50,893 nucleotides of DNA from Rhizobiaceae bacterium. Its GTDB lineage: Bacteria > Pseudomonadota > Alphaproteobacteria > Rhizobiales > Rhizobiaceae. Below are positions 33,885-43,014 of this stretch, in pieces. The notes below the pieces were generated by a model. That model had not been told where the DNA came from and ran no database searches. It saw only the letters and a list, made by a program, of their open reading frames with translations. Position 1 is the first letter of the stretch; every line of letters starts with the position of its first letter. The DNA is taken from positions 1 through 50,893 of the forward strand of contig JAHDFS010000007.1 of assembly GCA_020628035.1 (NCBI GenBank), written 5' to 3'. The translations under genes and the position numbers were made by a program.

Positions 33885-35593
33885 TATTTTGCCTCTCCTT
33901 TTTTAACCGCATCGAGAACATCATTGATGTCTGCATCACTAAGGCCATATTCATTTTTCGCGGTTTCTTTCGAGATGTATCCGCGTGCTAAATCATGTTT
34001 GACAAGATCAGGTTCACGTTCCTTGGGATCACCATAACCAGCCCCACCCGGAAATGCGAGCATGACGCGACGACCATGCGCTACAAATTGTTTTCCTTTG
34101 CCACGCATGGGCGCGCCATCATCTTGCGAAATGGTTGTGGCGCCGCCTTCCTTGCCGCCTTGGCGACCTTTTGCTGGGTGGTCAACGCGATCAAACATAG
34201 CTTGAAATTCAAACTCATGTCCTTCGCGTGCGCCGACTTCCATATATTGGCCTAAGCCGCCGCGCTGTTTGCCAGCACCGCCACTATCGGGTCTGAGTTC
34301 CTTGCGCCAGATAATAACTGGTCCTGCATGTTCGGTGGCTTCAATCGGCATGGTCATAACGCCTGATGGAAATGCAGTTGCGTTTAATCCATCAAGTGTT
34401 GGGCGTGCACCCGAACCACCTGAATTGAAGGTTAAAACTTCTGATCTGATTGCATCTTTTGGAGCTAGTGCATCCGTGCGGGGACGCAAGGACACTTGGA
34501 AATTACACAAACATCCTGCACCTTCTGCTGGCACCAGATTGGGAAGGATTTGATCAAGCGCATTGTAAACGGCATCTGGAACAAAATGCCCGACGATATG
34601 GCGCAAGGCAACGGGGGCGGGGTGGGGTGCATTCACAATGGTATTTTCGGGCGCCTCCATAATAAAGGGCGCAAGTGAGGCTGCATTATTTGGAATTTCG
34701 GGTGCGATCGCGCATTTTAACGCGTAGCAGGCATAGGCTTTTGCATAAACTTTGGGGCAGTTGATGCCTTTTTTATCTATGCCCGAGGTTCCCGCAAAAT
34801 CGGAAATAATGTGATCTTCGTTGATGGTTAGCTTCACCTTCAAAGTGATCGGCTGATCAAAGCCATCAACGGTGAGTTTACCGGTCGCTGTTTTACGTGG
34901 AAGCGCTGCGATCCGTTCAATGGTGGCGCGTTTTGAATTTTCGAATATAAAACCACCGATCCCGGCAAGATCATTTAGCTCAAATTCATCCATCATATCG
35001 GTCAGACGACGATGGCCGATCTCATTACAAGTGGCTAAAGCATACATGTCGCCAATGAGCTGATCTGGTTCCCGCACATTGCCGCGAACGATATTGATGA
35101 GTGTCATATCAACTTCACCACGTTCGGCGAATTTCATTATGGGAATGTAGATGCCTTCTTCATAAACGCTGGCTGCATCGGCTCCGAAACCACGCCCACC
35201 AATATCAACGACATGGGCGGTGCAGGCAAAAAAACCAACCAGCGAACCCTTGTAAAAGGAAGGTGTGACCACCGTAATATCGTGCAGGTGGCCGGTGCCC
35301 TCCCATGGGTCATTGGTGATATAGACATCGCCTTCAAAAATGTTTTCGCGACCAATGCGGCGGATAAAATGACCAACTGCATCTGCCATGGCGTTGACAT
35401 GGCCCGGTGTTCCTGTCACCGCCTGAGCGAGCATTTGACCTTCAATATTATAAACGCCAGCGGAGAGGTCTCCTGCCTCCCGCACAGAGGTTGAAAAGGC
35501 TGTGCGGACCAGGGCCTGGGCTTGTTCCTCAACGACAGAAATCAATCGGTTCCACATCACCTGATAAGAGACATTTGAATGTTGTTTTGCCAT
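33884..35593 (-). CDS. hyuB: Hydantoinase B / 5-oxoprolinase B-type subunit
   Basis: The 569-residue HyuB family protein has an N-terminal RTAFSTSVREAGDLSAGVY-type segment, DPWEGTGHLHDI near residue 93, and the glycine-rich PDSGGAGKQRGGLGQ motif near 435. With HyuA it forms ATP-dependent amidohydrolases or carboxylases that open cyclic imides or lactams (N-methylhydantoin, 5-oxoproline) or carboxylate ketones such as acetone or acetophenone. The gene starts 9 bases after the hyuA-like stop and ends on the start of the FAD gene. Confidence 0.87.
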   Translation of the reverse strand: MAKQHSNVSYQVMWNRLISVVEEQAQALVRTAFSTSVREAGDLSAGVYNIEGQMLAQAVTGTPGHVNAMADAVGHFIRRIGRENIFEGDVYITNDPWEGTGHLHDITVVTPSFYKGSLVGFFACTAHVVDIGGRGFGADAASVYEEGIYIPIMKFAERGEVDMTLINIVRGNVREPDQLIGDMYALATCNEIGHRRLTDMMDEFELNDLAGIGGFIFENSKRATIERIAALPRKTATGKLTVDGFDQPITLKVKLTINEDHIISDFAGTSGIDKKGINCPKVYAKAYACYALKCAIAPEIPNNAASLAPFIMEAPENTIVNAPHPAPVALRHIVGHFVPDAVYNALDQILPNLVPAEGAGCLCNFQVSLRPRTDALAPKDAIRSEVLTFNSGGSGARPTLDGLNATAFPSGVMTMPIEATEHAGPVIIWRKELRPDSGGAGKQRGGLGQYMEVGAREGHEFEFQAMFDRVDHPAKGRQGGKEGGATTISQDDGAPMRGKGKQFVAHGRRVMLAFPGGAGYGDPKEREPDLVKHDLARGYISKETAKNEYGLSDADINDVLDAVKKGEAK

Positions 35594-35602
35594 GTTCTTA
35601 TC

Positions 35603-37681
35603 CTAACTCTTTAAAACCACATCAATGCAGCCATCAGCTTGCCGGATGGCGCGGCGATGTGTTGGTACGATGATGGTTGTTTCATCCTCAGTGATGGCGC
35701 AAGGGCCATCCGCGGTGGATCCTAGGGTCATATCTTTGCGCTGCACGATGGAAGCATCTGATTTATCACCAAGGCTCGGATCAAAAATCTGTCGTGTGCC
35801 TGAAATGGGTGCCGCTTCCTTGGCCGATTGTTCTTTAATTCGCGCAACTGGTTCAGGGCGCGTTGTGGCATTGACGGACCAGACAGTGATTTCGATATCC
35901 ATGCCATGCACCGGACGTCCAAAGAGATTTGTATAATCGTCCTCAAATCGCTTTTGGAATGTTTCAGCATCCGGACTTGTCGCTTGAGCTTCTGTGAGTG
36001 AAATCGGGATCTCCCACCCCTGACCGGTATATCGCATATAGACTTTATATTCGGAGATAATCTCCGCATTTTGATCGCAATTACGAACGAATCCAACGGC
36101 TTCAGTTTTCAGATCCGCGAGCAGTGATTTGATGATCTCGCCGTCAAAATCAGATAATTTCATATAGACTGAGCGATTGGCTTCAAAACTAAAGGGCGCG
36201 CGCAGAAAACCAATTGCTGACCCGACGCCAGCGCCAGGTGGAACCAATAGGCGATTGACCCCGAGTTTTTCGCATAAGCGACCCGCATGTAATGGTGCTG
36301 CGCCACCAAAGGCAATCATTGTGTATTCAGACAGATCTTCACCATTTTCAACGGCATGAACACGAGCGGCATTGGACATATTTTCATCGACAACTTCGAT
36401 CAACCCAAAGGCTGCAGTTTGCGCATCCATATCAAGTGTCTGTCCGATGGTTCCGTTCAGCGCTGAAACCGCGTTTTCTGAATTAAGCGCGATGGACCCG
36501 CCAGCAAAATTATCGGGATCTAATTTACCAAGCACGAGATCGGCATCGGTGACAGCGGGTTTATCGCCACCTCTGTCATAGCATGCTGGCCCTGGTTCAG
36601 AACCTGCAGATTCAGGTCCCACTCTGATTTGCCGCATGGTATCGACATGCGCGAGCGATCCGCCACCTGCGCCGATCTCCACCATATCGATGACGGGGAT
36701 CGAGATCGGCATGCCGGACCCTTTTTTAAAGCGGTATGTTCGCGCAACTTCAAAGACGCGCGAAGTCTTGGGTGTTTGGTTTTTAATCAAACAAATCTTG
36801 GCGGTGGTGCCTCCCATATCAAAAGAGAGCACTTTATCGAGCCCATAACGCGCGGCTATATCGGCGGCAAAAACGGCACCGCCTGCGGGTCCTGATTCGA
36901 CCAGGCGAACCGGGAAATCAGCTGCGCTTTGAAGTGAGATGATACCGCCGCCAGAATGCATAAGAAAGATATTGCAGTTAACGCCTTCACCCTTTAAGCG
37001 ATCCTCAAGTCGCCCAAGGTAAGATTTCATCAAGGGTTTGATATAAGCGTTGGCGACAACGGTGTTAAAGCGCTCATATTCACGCATTTGAGGTGAAACT
37101 TCAGATGAGAGCGACACCATTACATCTGGCAGTTTTTCTTGCAAAACATCACGGATCATCGTCTCATGGCTATCGTTGAGATAAGAATGGATGAGGCCAA
37201 CGGCGATGCTGTCATAGCCGCCAAGCGCAATCTCATCGACCAAAGCTTCGATATCTGCCCGCTGCAACGGGATTAGAATATTACCCTTCGCATCCACGCG
37301 TTCTTCAAGTGTGAAACGCATTTGGCGCGGCAATAGTGGTTCGGGCAGTTTGAGATTTAAATCATATTGTTCAAAGCGTGATTCCGTACGCATTTCAATC
37401 ACATCACGAAACCCTTGTGTGGTGATGAGCGCCGTTTTTGCGCCGCGTCGTTCGATCAAGGCGTTGGTCGCAAGTGTCGTGCCGTGAATAATCTGTTGAA
37501 TGTCAGAAGGTGAAACCTGCGCTTTCTCGCAGACTTTTGTCATACCTTCGATGATCGCATTTTCAGGCGCGACATAAGTCGTCAGCACTTTGGTTGAATG
37601 CAAGACATCATCGATTTCCAAAACAACATCGGTAAATGTGCCACCAATATCGACACCCAAACGGATTTGAGATCTATCCAT
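35603..37681 (-). CDS. hyuA: Hydantoinase A / 5-oxoprolinase A-type subunit
   Basis: The 692-residue ATP-binding subunit has the actin-like phosphate motif GVDIGGTFTDVVL at about 9-21, HGTTLATNALIERRGAKT near 64, SFDMGGTTAKICLI near 288 and a C-terminal barrel region. ASKHA-type ATP use activates the substrate carbonyl for the HyuB partner. It is the first gene of the operon; an inverted repeat lies just upstream and a LysR gene precedes it on the same strand. Substrate candidates are N-methylhydantoin, hydantoin-like rings or 5-oxoproline; acetone/acetophenone carboxylases are related but have additional subunits not seen here. Confidence 0.87.
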   Translation of the reverse strand: MDRSQIRLGVDIGGTFTDVVLEIDDVLHSTKVLTTYVAPENAIIEGMTKVCEKAQVSPSDIQQIIHGTTLATNALIERRGAKTALITTQGFRDVIEMRTESRFEQYDLNLKLPEPLLPRQMRFTLEERVDAKGNILIPLQRADIEALVDEIALGGYDSIAVGLIHSYLNDSHETMIRDVLQEKLPDVMVSLSSEVSPQMREYERFNTVVANAYIKPLMKSYLGRLEDRLKGEGVNCNIFLMHSGGGIISLQSAADFPVRLVESGPAGGAVFAADIAARYGLDKVLSFDMGGTTAKICLIKNQTPKTSRVFEVARTYRFKKGSGMPISIPVIDMVEIGAGGGSLAHVDTMRQIRVGPESAGSEPGPACYDRGGDKPAVTDADLVLGKLDPDNFAGGSIALNSENAVSALNGTIGQTLDMDAQTAAFGLIEVVDENMSNAARVHAVENGEDLSEYTMIAFGGAAPLHAGRLCEKLGVNRLLVPPGAGVGSAIGFLRAPFSFEANRSVYMKLSDFDGEIIKSLLADLKTEAVGFVRNCDQNAEIISEYKVYMRYTGQGWEIPISLTEAQATSPDAETFQKRFEDDYTNLFGRPVHGMDIEITVWSVNATTRPEPVARIKEQSAKEAAPISGTRQIFDPSLGDKSDASIVQRKDMTLGSTADGPCAITEDETTIIVPTHRRAIRQADGCIDVVLKS

Positions 37682-37688
37682 TTAATTT

Positions 37689-37734
37689 GAATTCCCAGTC
37701 AATGGACTTTTAAATTGAGTAATAATGGGAATTC
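37689..37734. promoter_or_regulatory. Inverted repeat GAATTCCCA/TGGGAATTC upstream of the hyuA-like operon
   Basis: GAATTCCCA (37689-37697) and TGGGAATTC (37726-37734) are perfect 9-base arms separated by 28 bases in the 114-base gap between the LysR gene and hyuA. Two half-sites this far apart suit a regulator dimer or tetramer, probably the LysR protein. The distance to the hyuA start is very short, so it may sit over the promoter. Confidence 0.5.
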
Positions 37735-37795
37735 TAGCAAAGCACTTGGATAAATAAAAATTGATTTATTGTATTTATATGATCAGATATTTTTA

Positions 37796-38704
37796 TTATA
37801 CATTGAGTGTTTTGGGATAATTTTGCGCGATTTCTCCGGCGAGCTTGGCAACTTTCCCAACGGCTGCTGGTGCGGTGTCGGCATCATATCGTGCCAAAAA
37901 TTCAAGCGATGTCGGCAGCCAGGAATAATTTAAATGGATCAAGTTTCCATCTTTGATGTCCTCATGCACCATTGCAGCTGGCAGGCACGCCAAACCCAAA
38001 CCATCGAGCGCCATATGATGGCAGGGTGCCAGGCTGGAAGATGGGATGATCGTTGGCTGTTTGCCTTTGGAATTGATGAAGTGATCAGCAATTTCTTCGT
38101 AAAGCCGAGTGCCGCGGGTATGGGTAAGTATCGGATGCATTTTCATTTCATCGCAGGTGGGATGTTTAATCTTGGCGATCTCCAATTCGGGGGAGGCGAC
38201 CCAGACAAATGGATAGGCGCCTAAATCTATCGAACCGCTGGTGCGCCTGCGGAAAGGTCCGTTTTGAAACGTCATATCGAGCGACCTTGAAAACAATGCT
38301 GGACGCAAATTATCAGATAAATCCACGCGAAGCTCTATGCTCAAATTCGGAAATTCGTCTTTAACCTGCTTTAAAAATTGCCGCAGCCAGGTGTTGACGA
38401 TCATTTCAGTCACGCCAAGTTTGATCACGCCTTCAACGCGTTTGGACTGGCCTGCTGTTTCGATAAGTTGTTCAACATTGCGCAGAATTTTGCGCGCTTC
38501 GGGGAGAAGTTGTTCGCCTTTGGCATTAAGCCGCACAGATCCCGCATCGCGTTCCATCAGTTTTGTATTGAGCGCCTGCTCTAAGGATGAGATTCGCGCT
38601 GAGATATTGGGCTGCGTGGTGTTTAAGCGCTCGGCTGCGCGGCGAAAGCTCTCTAGATCTGAAACCCAGATAAAAGCCTCCAATTGTTTGAAATTGATAT
38701 TCAT
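37796..38704 (-). CDS. LysR-family transcriptional regulator
   Basis: The 302-residue regulator has the N-terminal winged helix-turn-helix (about 3-60; FRRAAERLNTTQPNISARISSLEQ) and a two-lobed effector domain from about residue 90. It is encoded directly upstream of, and on the same strand as, the hydantoinase-type operon, rather than divergently as is usual for LysR regulators. It probably controls that operon through the inverted repeat at 37689-37734. The effector is unknown. Confidence 0.85.
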   Translation of the reverse strand: MNINFKQLEAFIWVSDLESFRRAAERLNTTQPNISARISSLEQALNTKLMERDAGSVRLNAKGEQLLPEARKILRNVEQLIETAGQSKRVEGVIKLGVTEMIVNTWLRQFLKQVKDEFPNLSIELRVDLSDNLRPALFSRSLDMTFQNGPFRRRTSGSIDLGAYPFVWVASPELEIAKIKHPTCDEMKMHPILTHTRGTRLYEEIADHFINSKGKQPTIIPSSSLAPCHHMALDGLGLACLPAAMVHEDIKDGNLIHLNYSWLPTSLEFLARYDADTAPAAVGKVAKLAGEIAQNYPKTLNV

Positions 38705-38831
38705 TGCACTTTCCCAAACTTGTTTTGCGGTAAGTGTAATTAAATATCTTTATTCAATCAAATTAGTAAGATTAGTTTTTACTATTGTATGGGGTTCAGT
38801 AAATTGTAGTGGAGGATTGATGCGCGGACAT

Positions 38832-38885
38832 AAAAAAGCCCCCCGTTTCGCAATGAGAATAGATCCTCATATTGAAATGGGGGGC
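38832..38885 (-). terminator. Strong rho-independent terminator of acnB
   Basis: On the minus strand GCCCCCC with ATTTC pairs with GAAAC and GGGGGGC and is followed by TTTTTT. A second small dyad (ATGAG/CTCAT) lies inside the loop. It ends the acnB transcript about 50 bases after the stop. The stretch between it and the LysR gene holds no gene that I can see. Confidence 0.88.
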
Positions 38886-38934
38886 GTGTTTGTTTATCAG
38901 GTTTGGAAATTACCTAACCTGGAAATGTGCCAAC

Positions 38935-41727
38935 TTAGTAATGAGCAGATTGAGTATCAATCGGCGCAGTTCTTGGTGGCGCAAATTTTGTAAGGTCAAT
39001 CCCTTCAACAGCTGTTGTATATTCTTCCAATGTTGGTGTGCGGCCCAAGATGGCTGACAGAACAACAACTGGTGTTGACGCAAGCAATGATTCACCTGTC
39101 TTCTCGTCTGAATCTTCCACAACACGGCCTTTAAACAGACGCGTTGATGTTGCAAGAACCGTATCACCTTTAGCGGCTTTTTCCTGGTTACCCATGCAAA
39201 GGTTACAGCCAGGACGCTCAAGGTACAAAATGTTCTCATATTCAGTACGAGCAACACTCTTTGGTGCACTATCATCAAATTCGAAGCCAGAATATTTCTG
39301 CAAGACTTCCCAGTCGCCTTCTTCTTTGAGCTCATCAATGATGTTGTAAGTTGGTGCAGCCACAACAAGCGGTGCCTTGAACTCCACCTTGCCGTATTTA
39401 GCTTCCAGATTACGCAGCATTTGCGCAACGATCTTCACATCGCCTTTGTGCACCATACAAGAACCCACAAAACCAAGATCGATTTCTTTTTCAGCTTTGT
39501 AATAAGAAATTGGACGGATTGTGTCGTGTGTATAGCGTTTTGAGATGTCGATATTGTGGACATCTGGATCAGCAATCATTGGCTCATTAATCGCGTCTAG
39601 ATCCACAATAACTTCAGCGAAATATTCTGCATTGTCGTCTGGACGCAGGGCTGGTTTTTCACCTGATTTGATTTGCGCGATACGTGTATCTGCCAAATCG
39701 ATCAAGCGCTGCAACATGCCATTGTCATGTTCCATACCTTTATCGATCATGATTTGGATACGATGTTTTGCAAGCTCAAGTGAACCGATCAATGTTTCAT
39801 CGTTTGAAATACAGATCGATGCTTTCGCCTTCATTTCCGCAGTCCAATCGGTGAATGTGAAGGCTTGGTCGGCAAGCAATGTGCCGATATGCACTTCGAT
39901 GATGCGACCTTGGAATACGTTGTCGCCATGCTGCTCAAGCATTTGGGCTTGTGTTGCATGCACAACATCGCGGAAGTCCATGTGATCAGCCATTTGGCCT
40001 TTAAATGTTACTTTTACGGATTCAGGGATTGGCATAGATGCTTCACCTGTCGCCAATGCCAGCGCCACTGTGCCAGAATCAGCACCGAACGCGACGCCTT
40101 TAGACATGCGTGTGTGACTGTCACCACCGATAATGATCGCCCAATCGTCAACAGTAATATCGTTGAGCACTTTGTGGATCACGTCAGTCATTGAGTGATA
40201 TTCACCTTTTGGATCGCGTGCTGTCACCAGGCCAAAATCATTCATGAATTTCATCAAGCGTGGTGTATTGGCTTGCGCTTTTAAATCCCAAACAGAAGCT
40301 GTGTGACAACCAGACTGGTAAGCGCCATCAACTGTCGGTGATAATGTTGTCGCCGCCATAGCTTCCAATTCCTGCGATGTCATCAAGCCAGTTGTATCTT
40401 GTGAACCAACGATGTTGACCTTTACGCGCACATCCGAACCAGCATGCAAAGTTTTGCCTGGTGTTGATCCCAAGGCATTGGCGTTGAAGATTTTCTCAAC
40501 AGCTGTGAGGCCTTGACCTTCATGCGAAATTTCTTTGGCTGGTGCAAAAGCAGATTTAAGTTCAATGCCAAGTGCTTCACAGGCAAATGTTTGAAGTTTT
40601 TTACCAAAGACGATGGCGTATGAACCGCCGGCTTTCATGAACTCGACTTTTTGCGGTGTGAAGGAAGATGACATATCGACAAGCTCTTCATCACCAGCTT
40701 CGTTATAAAGCTTTTTCTCTTTGGTATTGATGGTCAATACTGTGCCGGTTTCAACAGAATATTTTTGCTCAAGAACAGCATTGCCGTCATTATTGACGAT
40801 TGGTTTGCCCTCGGCATCTGTTTTCTTAACCCAGTTTTTAAGGTCAACACCGATGCCGCCAGTCACGCCAACAGTTGTTAAGAAAATTGGCGAAATACCA
40901 TTTGTGCCAGCAACAACTGGAGCAATATTGACAAATGGGACGTAAGGACTGGCTTGTTTACCTGTCCAAAGCGCCACATTGTTCACGCCGGACATGCGAG
41001 ATGAACCCACACCCATTGTGCCTTTTTCAGCGATCAGCATGACCCGTTTGTCAGGATGCTGAAGTTTCAATGCTTGAATTTCTTTCTGCGCAGCTTCTGT
41101 GATCATGCATTTGCCGTGCAATTCACGGTCAGAACGAGAGTGTGCCTGATTACCCGGAGACAGCAAGTCGGTTGAGATATCACCTTCGGCTGCAATATAT
41201 GTAACGACTTTCACTTCGTCTTCGATATCAGGAAGCTTTGTGAAGAATTCAGCGTCTGAATAGCTGACCAAGATGTCTTTCGCAATTTCACTGCCATTGT
41301 CCAAAGCTTCTTTCAGGCGGCTTGTATCTGCGTCATAAAGGAAGACTTGCGTTTTTAATACTTCAGCAGCTTGTTTTGCGATTTCAATGTCATCACCAAG
41401 TGCCAAATCAAGCAGCACTTTCACAGAAGGGCCACCCTTCATGTGAGACAAGAGCTCAAAAGCAAATTCAGTTGAAATCTCTTCAACCGTTGCTTCACCC
41501 AAGATGATCTCTTTGAGGAATTCAGCTTTCACGCCAGCTGCGCTGGTTGTGCCTGGAAGCGTGTTATAAATGAAATATTGAAGCGAGTCGGCTCGGTGTT
41601 CATTTCCAGTGTCTTTGATTTGGGCAATAATCTCTGCAAGCAGAGCACCATCATCAATTGGCTTTGGATTTAAGTTTTGAATTTTCCGAGTTTCAATCTC
41701 GTCCAGATATTCTTTATACAGGCTCAT
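38935..41727 (-). CDS. acnB: Aconitate hydratase B (AcnB type)
   Basis: The 930-residue cytoplasmic enzyme interconverts citrate and isocitrate, and often 2-methylisocitrate. The N-terminal HEAT-like helical domain typical of AcnB precedes the catalytic domains. The three cluster cysteines are visible: C757 in GSCMVHKGD and C841/C844 in PGCNLCMGNQ. At 930 residues it is longer than the E. coli enzyme (about 865), and its SCMVHKGD segment differs from the E. coli sequence. Alphaproteobacteria usually rely on AcnA, so acquisition or a second enzyme is possible. I chose the ATG at 41727 (MSLYKEYLDEIE) because AcnB proteins begin like this; upstream in-frame codons look non-coding. A strong terminator follows. 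Confidence 0.92.
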   Translation of the reverse strand: MSLYKEYLDEIETRKIQNLNPKPIDDGALLAEIIAQIKDTGNEHRADSLQYFIYNTLPGTTSAAGVKAEFLKEIILGEATVEEISTEFAFELLSHMKGGPSVKVLLDLALGDDIEIAKQAAEVLKTQVFLYDADTSRLKEALDNGSEIAKDILVSYSDAEFFTKLPDIEDEVKVVTYIAAEGDISTDLLSPGNQAHSRSDRELHGKCMITEAAQKEIQALKLQHPDKRVMLIAEKGTMGVGSSRMSGVNNVALWTGKQASPYVPFVNIAPVVAGTNGISPIFLTTVGVTGGIGVDLKNWVKKTDAEGKPIVNNDGNAVLEQKYSVETGTVLTINTKEKKLYNEAGDEELVDMSSSFTPQKVEFMKAGGSYAIVFGKKLQTFACEALGIELKSAFAPAKEISHEGQGLTAVEKIFNANALGSTPGKTLHAGSDVRVKVNIVGSQDTTGLMTSQELEAMAATTLSPTVDGAYQSGCHTASVWDLKAQANTPRLMKFMNDFGLVTARDPKGEYHSMTDVIHKVLNDITVDDWAIIIGGDSHTRMSKGVAFGADSGTVALALATGEASMPIPESVKVTFKGQMADHMDFRDVVHATQAQMLEQHGDNVFQGRIIEVHIGTLLADQAFTFTDWTAEMKAKASICISNDETLIGSLELAKHRIQIMIDKGMEHDNGMLQRLIDLADTRIAQIKSGEKPALRPDDNAEYFAEVIVDLDAINEPMIADPDVHNIDISKRYTHDTIRPISYYKAEKEIDLGFVGSCMVHKGDVKIVAQMLRNLEAKYGKVEFKAPLVVAAPTYNIIDELKEEGDWEVLQKYSGFEFDDSAPKSVARTEYENILYLERPGCNLCMGNQEKAAKGDTVLATSTRLFKGRVVEDSDEKTGESLLASTPVVVLSAILGRTPTLEEYTTAVEGIDLTKFAPPRTAPIDTQSAHY

Positions 41728-41861
41728 TATCATTCCACTAATTTTTGTATGTATGGCAGATAGTTCGGCAGATTTTATCAATCTGCGTCATTAACCGATG
41801 TAAGTTCGAGGCATGGATATTTCAAACATTGCGCTGTTGCAAGCCCTAGACGCATCAAACT

Positions 41862-41877
41862 TGGCACATAGATTGCT
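41862..41877 (+). promoter_or_regulatory. Sigma-54 (-24/-12) consensus promoter upstream of the DUF5519-like gene
   Basis: TGGCACATAGATTGCT matches TGGCACRNNNNTTGCW at every specified base. It lies in the divergent region between acnB and the gene at 42020; transcription would start near 41889, leaving a leader of about 130 bases. The same 292-base region also has a TTGCGCTGTTGCAAG stretch about 20-35 bases upstream. Function is predicted from sequence only. Confidence 0.75.
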
Positions 41878-42019
41878 TATTACGGGAATTAATCGGTTTA
41901 AATGCTTTAGGGTGACTAGGATAATGGCAATTTAACCTATGAAAAACATTGCTATTGTTGCTTTTTTCTTGGTTTATTTATTAACACATATCGGTTTTTT
42001 TTGAGTTTGGGGACCTTAT

Positions 42020-42337
42020 ATGAGCGAGTTGAGAGCAGCGTTTGAAGAGCGTTTAAAAGAACTTGAAGGCGTGACTATTGATTTGTGGAAAGACACAGAA
42101 CTGGTCTGCTTATTTTATCGCGGAAAAGAATTCGCTCATTTTCACGGCGAGAATATTTTAGACATTCGCCTGTCGCAAAAGATCATCCGCCAGGAGCAAC
42201 TTACCCGATCCGTCTCAAACAAAATTCATCCTAATCGATCACAAAACTCCCGCTGGATTGGATATGAATTGACCAGTGATGAGGACGTTCAAACGCTCAT
42301 TAGATTGGTAAAGTTATCCTGTTACACGCTGAGTTGA
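42020..42337 (+). CDS. DUF5519 (luciferase-domain-like) small protein
   Basis: The 105-residue protein resembles the DUF5519 'luciferase domain' family: the CLFYRGKEFAHFHGENILDIRLS block, a basic middle with HPN, then SRWIGYELTSDEDVQTLIRLVKLSC. The His-rich AHFHGE segment and the W-x-x-Y/F strand are the family landmarks. The biochemical role of this family is unknown and it should not be read as a light-producing enzyme. GGGGA precedes the ATG by 6 bases. A consensus sigma-54 promoter 140 bases upstream suggests control by an enhancer-binding activator. No operon partner is evident. Confidence 0.7.
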   Translation: MSELRAAFEERLKELEGVTIDLWKDTELVCLFYRGKEFAHFHGENILDIRLSQKIIRQEQLTRSVSNKIHPNRSQNSRWIGYELTSDEDVQTLIRLVKLSCYTLS

Positions 42338-42599
42338 GGATTTGGCATAAGTAATTATTTGAGTGATCTCAATGCCAAAAGGCTCATATAGTAAGTAAGT
42401 ATCAAGTAAAATTATTGTTAATATTGAAAGTCTTGAAATTTTCTACTGATAATTACATATTATTACTGATTTTTACATTGTTTGTTAATGTTGTTTGTGT
42501 TATCCGCACGGTTGATTTTATCTCAGAGTTGACTTCGTCAATTCAACAAAACTGAAAATATATGAACCATCTGGTCGCACTACTAGTGGAGCTAGAAGT

Positions 42600-42770
42600 G
42601 TGACTAATTCGGATTTGAAAAAGACATTCCATCTCAATGGCGTAGTTTCATCGATTAAGATCAAACTCGCAAATCACCTTTTTATGGCGTTTTTAGTCTC
42701 GTCTGCTGTTTGCATAATCATGGCAGGTGTTAGCTATTGGTTGGTTATCCCTATTTTTCTGGAGGGATGA
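42600..42770 (+). CDS. Small single-helix membrane protein, unrecognised (first of a tandem pair)
   Basis: An open frame of 56 residues starts at GTG with GGAG 8 bases upstream. The N-terminal third is basic (VTNSDLKKTFHLNG, then SIKIKLANH). A hydrophobic helix of about 24 residues (LFMAFLVSSAVCIIMAGVSYW) is followed by LVIPIFLEG. The stop is 6 bases before a second small membrane ORF, and that ORF's GGAGG lies at the end of this frame, so the two look like an operon. I recognise no family. Small size and a GTG start leave real doubt. Confidence 0.5.
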   Translation: MTNSDLKKTFHLNGVVSSIKIKLANHLFMAFLVSSAVCIIMAGVSYWLVIPIFLEG

Positions 42771-42776
42771 GCGACA

Positions 42777-42881
42777 ATGCTGCCTAAGGACTTTTGGAAA
42801 ACCGTATATATCACCGTTGCGGTTATTGGAATTTTTTTCCTCACCATGCTTTTGATGATTGCAAATTACGCAGTCGTTTAA
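42777..42881 (+). CDS. Very small membrane protein, unrecognised (second of a tandem pair)
   Basis: A 34-residue open frame: MLPKDFWKTVYITV, then one hydrophobic helix through VIGIFFLTMLLMIANYAVV to the stop. GGAGG lies 11 bases upstream inside the end of the preceding small frame. A short charged N-terminus and single helix are typical of regulatory or accessory subunits of membrane complexes. No family is recognised; conservation would decide whether it is real. Confidence 0.5.
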   Translation: MLPKDFWKTVYITVAVIGIFFLTMLLMIANYAVV

Positions 42882-43014
42882 ACAGGATAGACAGCGTTAG
42901 CTAATCATGCCCCTGCGTTGTCTTAGAAGGTGGTTGCACTTTTTGGGTCAGATAAGTCGCCACCTTCGCACTCAATTAAAATAGAAATCCACGATGATTT
43001 AAATGGAGTAAATC

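Noticed and set aside
41939-42004. 21-codon hydrophobic frame MKNIAIVAFFLVYLLTHIGFF downstream of the sigma-54 promoter
   Set aside because: No Shine-Dalgarno sequence and too short to judge; it could be a leader peptide but nothing supports translation.
42562-42603. 13-codon frame overlapping the GTG start of the small membrane protein
   Set aside because: A possible coupling leader, but with no ribosome binding site it is as likely to be chance.
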